Assembly: GCA_029260265.1 (NCBI GenBank)
Contig: JAJDDO010000024.1
Location: 807,458 to 871,457 of the forward strand
Origin: Phycisphaerales bacterium
GTDB taxonomy: Bacteria > Planctomycetota > Phycisphaerae > Phycisphaerales > UBA1924
DNA length: 64,000 bases
Direction: 5' to 3'
Position 1 is the stretch's first letter. The number at the start of each line of letters is the position of its first letter. Below the pieces are notes generated by a model. It was not told the origin of the DNA and did not search any database. It saw only the letters and a list, made by a program, of their open reading frames with translations. Position numbers and translations under genes: made by a program. Of this stretch, positions 58,841-64,000 are shown piece after piece.

Positions 58841-59942
58841 TCTTGGTGAACGCACAGAAGAGCCTACCGCAAAGAAGAGATCAAGCGCCCGCCAGAAGGG
58901 GCAGGTCCCCAAGTCCCAAGACCTCTCAGGCATCATGTCGATGCTCGGGATGCTGGTCGTCATGATCGTCTTCGGCGGGAGTGTTTTCGAGATGTTCGCA
59001 CGCGTGATGCGTCGGACGCTCTCGGGGGATATCAACTCCGGGCTTGTGTCAACAGACACGATCTGGCAAGGCGCAAAGTATGTGGTTGTCGAGATCGCGT
59101 ATGTGTTGCTGCCGATTATGGCGCTGGCGTTTGTGCTCGTTTATGTTGTTCAGTTTCTCCAGGTTGGTTGGCTGATCGCCCCCGAGCAGATCCGACCAAA
59201 GTTCAGCAAGCTCTCGCCGATCGGCGGGATCAAACGCACCTATGGCAAACGCGGGCTCATAAAGACCGTGCTCAACACACTCAAGCTGATCGTGCTCGTT
59301 CTTGTCGCTTCGCTGGTCATCCGGTCGCATCTTGATGATATCTTGGTGCTGCCGAAACTCGCCCCGATGTTGGCGGTCTCGGCGATCATCCGATTGGTGA
59401 TCACGCTCTCGCTCGTTCTGATCGCGTTGCTGCTCTTGCTCGCGTTGCTTGATTTCGTCTATCAACGCTGGCAGCACACACAAGAGCTCAAAATGACCAA
59501 GCAAGAGGTGAAAGATGAACGCAAGAACATGGAGGGCGATCCGCTGATCAAGGGCAAGCGGCTGCAGATGGCACGCCAGATCGTGATGCAGCAGATCGGC
59601 AACGCGGTCCCAGAAGCCGATGTGATCGTCACCAACCCGACGCATTTTTCGGTCGCGATCAAATACGATACCGAGACCATGAACGCGCCCAAGGTGATCG
59701 CCAAGGGTGCCGATCTGATCGCGATGCGGATCCGTCAGATCGCACGACAGAATGATGTCGCGATTGTTGAGCGTCCGCCGCTGGCGCGTGCGTTGTATTG
59801 GGGTTTCGAGGTTGGGCAAGAGATCTCGCCCGAGCATTACGAAGCCGTCGCCGAGTTGCTCGCTTATGTCTACAAGATCGACGGGCGTATGTCTCCTGCC
59901 GACAAGGCGTTCAGAGACCAACAAGAACCCGCAGCTGTGTAA
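58833..59942 (+). CDS. flhB: Flagellar export switch protein FlhB
   Basis: The 369-residue protein has the N-terminal 'ERTEEPTAKKRSSARQKGQVPKS', four membrane segments (about 35-57, 86-112, 150-168, 178-208) and the cytoplasmic domain with autocleavage motif N268-P269-T270-H271 ('VIVTNPTHFSVAIKYD'). Autocleavage and FliK contact switch export from rod-hook to filament substrates. The start overlaps fliR by 8 bases. Confidence 0.97.
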   Translation: MDDLGERTEEPTAKKRSSARQKGQVPKSQDLSGIMSMLGMLVVMIVFGGSVFEMFARVMRRTLSGDINSGLVSTDTIWQGAKYVVVEIAYVLLPIMALAFVLVYVVQFLQVGWLIAPEQIRPKFSKLSPIGGIKRTYGKRGLIKTVLNTLKLIVLVLVASLVIRSHLDDILVLPKLAPMLAVSAIIRLVITLSLVLIALLLLLALLDFVYQRWQHTQELKMTKQEVKDERKNMEGDPLIKGKRLQMARQIVMQQIGNAVPEADVIVTNPTHFSVAIKYDTETMNAPKVIAKGADLIAMRIRQIARQNDVAIVERPPLARALYWGFEVGQEISPEHYEAVAELLAYVYKIDGRMSPADKAFRDQQEPAAV

Positions 59943-59958
59943 AGGATAACGAGTAGCC

Positions 59959-62130
59959 GTGCCCGAAACCCCGTCCCAATCATTCGCCTTGCCCAAGTGG
60001 GTGCACTCGCTGAGTGCCCATCGCGAGTTTATTGTGCCTGTTGGGTTTGTGATGTTGCTCGGCGTTATCCTTGTGCCGCTGCCGCCGGCGATGCTCGATA
60101 TCCTCATCAGCGTCAATATCTCACTGGCGATCATCGTCCTGCTGACCACGCTCTACATGAAGAAGGCGTTGGAGTTTTCGGTCTTCCCGTCGCTGCTGCT
60201 GGCGACCACGCTCTTCCGCTTGGTGCTCAATATCGCGTCGACCAGGCTGATCCTCACCGCCGATGCGTCATCGCCCGAGGATGCGATAGGGGTTGCGGGC
60301 AAGGTCATCAGTTCCTTCGGCGTGTTTGTCGCGGGCAACTCGCTGTTCGTTGGCGTCATCATCTTCTCGATCCTGATGATTGTCCAGTTCATGGTCGTCA
60401 CCAAGGGCGCGGGGCGCATCGCTGAAGTCGCTGCTCGGTTCACACTCGACGCCATGCCCGGCAAGCAGATGGCGATTGATGCCGAGCTCTCCAACGGCAT
60501 GATCTCCGAGGAAGAAGCCCGCACCCGGCGTGATGAGATCGCCCACGAAGCCGACTTTTACGGAGCGATGGACGGTGCATCAAAGTTTGTCAAGGGCGAT
60601 GCAATCGCCGGCATCATCATTACCGCGGTCAATATCGCCGGCGGCTTTGCGGTCGGGACCATCGAACGCGGATGGCCCGCAGGGCAGACGGCCGAAATAT
60701 TTACACGCCTCACAATTGGCGACGGGCTGACATCACAGATCCCAAGCTTTGTGATCTCGATCGCGGCGGCTCTCATTGTCACACGATCAGGATCAAAGGC
60801 CAACCTCGGCAACGAGTTGACCGCGCAGCTGATGAGTCAGCCCAAGGGGCTCTTTATCACCTCGGCGTTCTTGGCGCTTCTCTCCTTCTCACCGCTGCCG
60901 ACTGTTCCGCTGATGGCCACCTCTCTTGGTATCGCGTGCGTCGCCTTTGTGCTCATCCGCAACACCCGGACACAAGAGACCGAAGCGCGTGATCAGGCCG
61001 AAGCAGAAGCCGTGTCCCAGATGCCGCCGCCGCCCGTGGAAGATCTGCTCAAGGTCGATGTGCTTGAGCTCGAGGTTGGATACGCACTGGTCGCTTTGAT
61101 TGATGCGAACCAGGGCGGCGACCTGCTCGATCGTGTGAGCGCGGTCCGCCGTCAACTCGCCGTAGAGCTCGGGCTCGTGATGCCACCGGTGCGCATCCGC
61201 GACAACATGCAGCTGGCGCCCAACGAGTACCGCGTCAAAATCCGCGGCAATGTCGTCGCGCAGGGCTCTGTGGAATCAGGCAAGCTTATGGCGATGGACT
61301 CGGGGATGATCTCCGGCAAGATCGACGGCATCCCTACCCAAGAGCCCGCCTTCGGGCTTGACGCATGGTGGATTGATCCGCAGATGCGAGCCCGCGCCGA
61401 ATCGCTCAACTACACCGTCGTCGATCCGACCAGCGTGCTGGCGACGCACATCACCGAGATCGTCAAGACCTACGCCGACGAACTTCTCACCCGCGAAGAA
61501 GTTAACAACCTCATCGAGGGGCTCAAGGACAAGGCCGCCAAGCTGGTCGAAGAAGCAATCCCCGGAGTCGTCAAGATCGGCGAACTCCAAAAGATCCTCC
61601 AGAACCTGCTCCGCGAGCGGATCCCAATCCGCGATATGGAGAGCATCCTCGAGACCCTCGCGGACTGGGGCACCAAGACGAAGGATCTGGATGTGTTGAC
61701 CGAGTATGTTCGCAACGGGCTCCGCCGGACGATCTGCTCGATCTATGCCGCTCCAAACGATCAGGGTCAGCTCACAATGGTGTGCACGACGCTGGATCCA
61801 TCGCTGGAAGATCAGATCAACTCGTTCATTGATCGCGGCGCCCAAGGGACCTCAATGAACATGCCGGCAGCCGTTGCGCGGCAAATCGCGACAGAGGTTT
61901 CTGGGCATCTGGCATCGGTCACGGCGCGCGGGCGGCTGCCCGTGGTGATCACCTCGCCGCAGGTACGCTCTGCGGTTTGGCAAGTTGTTGAACCTTATGT
62001 GCCTGGAGTTGCAGTACTTGGGTACAACGAGGTGGTCTCCGGGATTGAGGTCGAGTCCGTCGGATTGGTCGCTCCGATCGGGGGAAATCAGCAAGGCGTA
62101 GAAGCTCAACCGGTTGGAGTCGGTGCCTAG
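59959..62130 (+). CDS. flhA: Flagellar export gate protein FlhA
   Basis: The 723-residue protein has eight membrane helices in its first 330 residues, the FHIPEP-family signature at about 150-180 ('GRIAEVAARFTLDAMPGKQM'), and a cytoplasmic domain ('LELEVGYALVALID', 'YTVVDPTSVLATHITEIVKTYADELLTREEV') that forms the nonameric docking ring. It converts proton-motive force for export. The start is a GTG at 59959 with AAAGGA about 13 bases upstream. Length is slightly above typical (about 690). Confidence 0.97.
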   Translation: MPETPSQSFALPKWVHSLSAHREFIVPVGFVMLLGVILVPLPPAMLDILISVNISLAIIVLLTTLYMKKALEFSVFPSLLLATTLFRLVLNIASTRLILTADASSPEDAIGVAGKVISSFGVFVAGNSLFVGVIIFSILMIVQFMVVTKGAGRIAEVAARFTLDAMPGKQMAIDAELSNGMISEEEARTRRDEIAHEADFYGAMDGASKFVKGDAIAGIIITAVNIAGGFAVGTIERGWPAGQTAEIFTRLTIGDGLTSQIPSFVISIAAALIVTRSGSKANLGNELTAQLMSQPKGLFITSAFLALLSFSPLPTVPLMATSLGIACVAFVLIRNTRTQETEARDQAEAEAVSQMPPPPVEDLLKVDVLELEVGYALVALIDANQGGDLLDRVSAVRRQLAVELGLVMPPVRIRDNMQLAPNEYRVKIRGNVVAQGSVESGKLMAMDSGMISGKIDGIPTQEPAFGLDAWWIDPQMRARAESLNYTVVDPTSVLATHITEIVKTYADELLTREEVNNLIEGLKDKAAKLVEEAIPGVVKIGELQKILQNLLRERIPIRDMESILETLADWGTKTKDLDVLTEYVRNGLRRTICSIYAAPNDQGQLTMVCTTLDPSLEDQINSFIDRGAQGTSMNMPAAVARQIATEVSGHLASVTARGRLPVVITSPQVRSAVWQVVEPYVPGVAVLGYNEVVSGIEVESVGLVAPIGGNQQGVEAQPVGVGA

Positions 62131-62245
62131 TCCAGAAAAACCCGCAAACGCTGCGCCGTATGGGGGTGGTGAAGTCCCGCATGGGGTGGTACAGTGGTCT
62201 TGCGTATATTCACATCCGACGCCATGAACGCCAGGACGGCCCGCC

Positions 62246-63832
62246 ATGAAACTCAAGACCTATTCTGCACCATCAATGGCCGAAGCCCTCGCCCAGGTCC
62301 GCAAAGACCTCGGCCGCGATGCCATGATCCTCCACACACGCACCTACCGCACCGGCTCTTGGCTCGGGCTTGGTGGCAAGACCATGGTCGAGATCACCGC
62401 CTCAGCGCCCGAACTCAACAAGCCAAATACAACAAAGCGGGCGATGCCCAAGGCGCAACCCCTCCGCCAAGCGCCGCAAGTGCAGCTCAAATCGTCACCC
62501 GATATCGTGGTGCAGCGAGCAGAAGTCCCCGTCCGTTCTCGCACCAGTGCACCCGCGCTCGTTGGCGCTCAGAAGACAGCTGGTCCATCGGCTCCGATGA
62601 CACCCGCACCCGCCAATACCGGTGGGCTTGACGGACGCGACGCGCTCTTCGAGGGGCAAGCACCGCGTTCCAAAGATACCAAACGCCCCACGCGAACGCC
62701 ACGGGTCATCAACACCCAGCGTCTGCACCAGCAGCCCTCCGACGGATTGCGTGCACGCTCATCGTCCGCGATGGATCGCAAGAACCCGCGCGACGCGATC
62801 GAGCAGACTATCCGTGAACAAAAACCCTCTGTTTCTGCACCCAAAGCCACAACACCCGAACCGACCAACGACGAACTACGCGAGCAGATGGCCTCGATGC
62901 AGAAGATGATGGGGCAGGTGCTCGAGTCCACTCGGCGCACCGCGATCACCGTGGGCCGCAACGACTCCGAGACCATGTTGCCGCCCGGCGAGATGCCCGC
63001 GCCATTGATGGCGCAGTATGTCAAGATGATCGACAATGATGTTCCGGTCGCGGTCGCAGACAAGATCGTCGGGATCGTCCGCGATCGGCTCGACGCCCGC
63101 GAACTGGCAGACACCACCGTCGTCCGCCAGGCGTTGTTGCGCGAGATCGAGTTGACCATCGAGACGCGTTCAGAATCACTGCTCACCGTTGCAGCAAGCT
63201 CCAACGAGACCGGGCGACCGCGGGTGATCGCACTCGTCGGCCCAACCGGAGTGGGCAAGACGACAACCGTTGCTAAGCTCGCGGCAACTTATAAGCTCCG
63301 CCACCACAAGAAGGTCGGGCTGATTACATCTGATACCTACCGAATCGCCGCTGTCGAGCAGCTCCGCACCTACGCAGGAATCATCGGGCTGGAGATCAAG
63401 GTCGTCACCACCGCAGAGGAGATGACCAAGGCGATTGAAGAGTTCAGCGAGATGGATGTGCTCATCGTTGATACCGCTGGGCGTTCGCAAAACAACTCCC
63501 GCAGGCTCGACGAGTTGAAGGATCTCGCCCTCGCGGCCAACCCCGATGAGACCCATCTGGTGCTTTCAACGACGGTGGGGGAGAATGTCCTCAGAAAGAC
63601 CGCCGAGCGTTTCATGCCTTTGGGCCCTGACCGGTGTATCCTTACCAAACTTGACGAAGCAGTGACGACCGGCCCGATTGCGGGGTTGACCGGGCGAATC
63701 GGGCTGCCGTTGAGCTTTGTAACCGTTGGGCAAGAGGTGCCCGACGATATTGAGCCGGCTCGTGCAGACCGGCTCGCAAGAGCGGTTCTCGACGGCCCCG
63801 AGGCCGTGGTGAGGAGTGAGGAACACGGATGA
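62246..63832 (+). CDS. flhF: SRP-family GTPase FlhF
   Basis: The 528-residue protein has the FlhF opening ('MKLKTYSAPSMAEALAQVRKDLGRDAMILHTR'), a 200-residue basic Pro/Ala/Thr-rich B-linker, an N domain, and the SRP GTPase domain with P-loop G332-T340 ('GPTGVGKTT'), 'DTYRIAAVEQLRTYA', 'DVLIVDTAGRSQ' and 'LTKLDEA'. FlhF sets flagellar number and polar placement with FlhG. The stop overlaps flhG (ATGA). A TATATT box about 50 bases upstream could be a local promoter, but no -35 box is clear. Confidence 0.95.
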   Translation: MKLKTYSAPSMAEALAQVRKDLGRDAMILHTRTYRTGSWLGLGGKTMVEITASAPELNKPNTTKRAMPKAQPLRQAPQVQLKSSPDIVVQRAEVPVRSRTSAPALVGAQKTAGPSAPMTPAPANTGGLDGRDALFEGQAPRSKDTKRPTRTPRVINTQRLHQQPSDGLRARSSSAMDRKNPRDAIEQTIREQKPSVSAPKATTPEPTNDELREQMASMQKMMGQVLESTRRTAITVGRNDSETMLPPGEMPAPLMAQYVKMIDNDVPVAVADKIVGIVRDRLDARELADTTVVRQALLREIELTIETRSESLLTVAASSNETGRPRVIALVGPTGVGKTTTVAKLAATYKLRHHKKVGLITSDTYRIAAVEQLRTYAGIIGLEIKVVTTAEEMTKAIEEFSEMDVLIVDTAGRSQNNSRRLDELKDLALAANPDETHLVLSTTVGENVLRKTAERFMPLGPDRCILTKLDEAVTTGPIAGLTGRIGLPLSFVTVGQEVPDDIEPARADRLARAVLDGPEAVVRSEEHG

Positions 63833-64000
63833 GCCAAGCAGTTTCGGCCCACAACGATCCGACCAACAATACACCCGACGGCGATGACCAAGCGGCACGC
63901 CTGAGGGAGCTTGTCAACTCGTTCGGGCGAAACGATCAGCCTCAGCACAACCACCATCACCAGCACGCACCACAGCAGGTCCAACCCCCGCCACGCAGGG
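63829..64000 (+). CDS. flhG: FlhG (FleN/MinD-like ATPase), N-terminal part cut by window end
   Basis: The 57 visible codons start with the ATG that overlaps the flhF stop (ATGA). They contain D-Q-A-A-R-L-R-E-L-V, the DQAxxLR motif with which FlhG activates the FlhF GTPase. A His/Gln/Pro-rich linker ('HNHHHQHAPQQVQPPP') follows, and the MinD-like ATPase domain would lie beyond the window. Identity rests on this motif and on position after flhF. Confidence 0.75.
   Translation, partial: MSQAVSAHNDPTNNTPDGDDQAARLRELVNSFGRNDQPQHNHHHQHAPQQVQPPPRR

Noticed and set aside
1-64000. CRISPR arrays, insertion sequences, prophage or integron features
   Set aside because: I saw no regularly spaced repeats, transposase, integrase or phage genes, and no att-like repeats next to the single tRNA.

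Overview
The window looks like a chromosomal segment of a motile marine planctomycete of the class Phycisphaerae. The evidence is moderately high G+C, a secreted protein ending in a PEP-CTERM-like tail, a GH57-like secreted enzyme ending in a dockerin-like duplication of the kind common in Phycisphaerales exoproteins, and several small proteins that I know mainly as planctomycete conserved hypotheticals. There is also a lipid A gene (lpxI), the MEP-pathway gene ispG, and a complete type III flagellar export apparatus. I see no CRISPR array, transposase, integrase or prophage gene. All organism assignments are inference from family content.

Layout. 1-7.2 kb: end of a methyltransferase gene overlapping a 2OG-Fe(II) oxygenase, a PEP-CTERM-like exported protein with a strong terminator, and a leftward pair (DUF2339-type membrane protein, then a PDZ protein with Asp-Gly-rich repeats). 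7.3-9.5 kb: tRNA-Gly(GCC) with its own terminator, and a DsbD-type thiol reductase, both leftward. 9.7-12 kb: fliM, away from the other switch genes, followed by a PilT-type ATPase. 12.1-15 kb: the GH57-like exoenzyme. 15-21.4 kb (leftward): a sigma-54 activator with a soluble histidine kinase, ileS with a decayed C-terminal zinc finger, and an unknown protein. 21.7-34.8 kb: housekeeping and unknown genes (HEAT-like protein, ispG, two zinc-ribbon membrane paralogs, a small zinc-binding protein, lpxI, a TlyA-like methyltransferase, a GNAT, a Fur-family regulator, an ATGA-linked leftward trio, a PilZ protein, obgE). 34.9-37.4 kb: a large TPR protein.

37.5-64 kb is one rightward flagellar region. 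It runs FlgN-like chaperone, soluble histidine kinase and NtrC-type regulator, then flgB-flgC-fliE-fliF-fliG-fliH-fliI-fliJ-(MotE-like)-fliK-flgD-(TIGR02530-like)-flgE-flbD-motA-motB-fliL-fliN-fliO-fliP-fliQ-fliR-flhB-flhA-flhF-flhG, with flhG cut by the window end. Many junctions overlap (ATGA, TGATG, GTGA), so translation is probably coupled. Rod, ring, filament and cap genes (flgG, flgH, flgI, fliC, fliD) and fliA are not in this window.

The most interesting signal is regulatory. Near-consensus sigma-54 (-24/-12) elements lie just before flgB and inside the gene preceding flgE, directly downstream of the NtrC-type regulator. Sigma-28-type elements (GCCGATAA) precede the PilZ gene, the FlgN-like operon and fliN, with a weaker version before fliM. 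This suggests a two-tier cascade: a sigma-54/NtrC tier for the basal body and hook, and a sigma-28 tier for switch and c-di-GMP modulation genes. The gap between fliL and fliN, where fliM sits in many genomes, instead holds direct repeats and a GCCGATAA box. I found no clear candidate for a wholly new enzymatic or defence system; the PDZ/Asp-Gly repeat protein and the unrecognised small proteins are the best leads for new biology.
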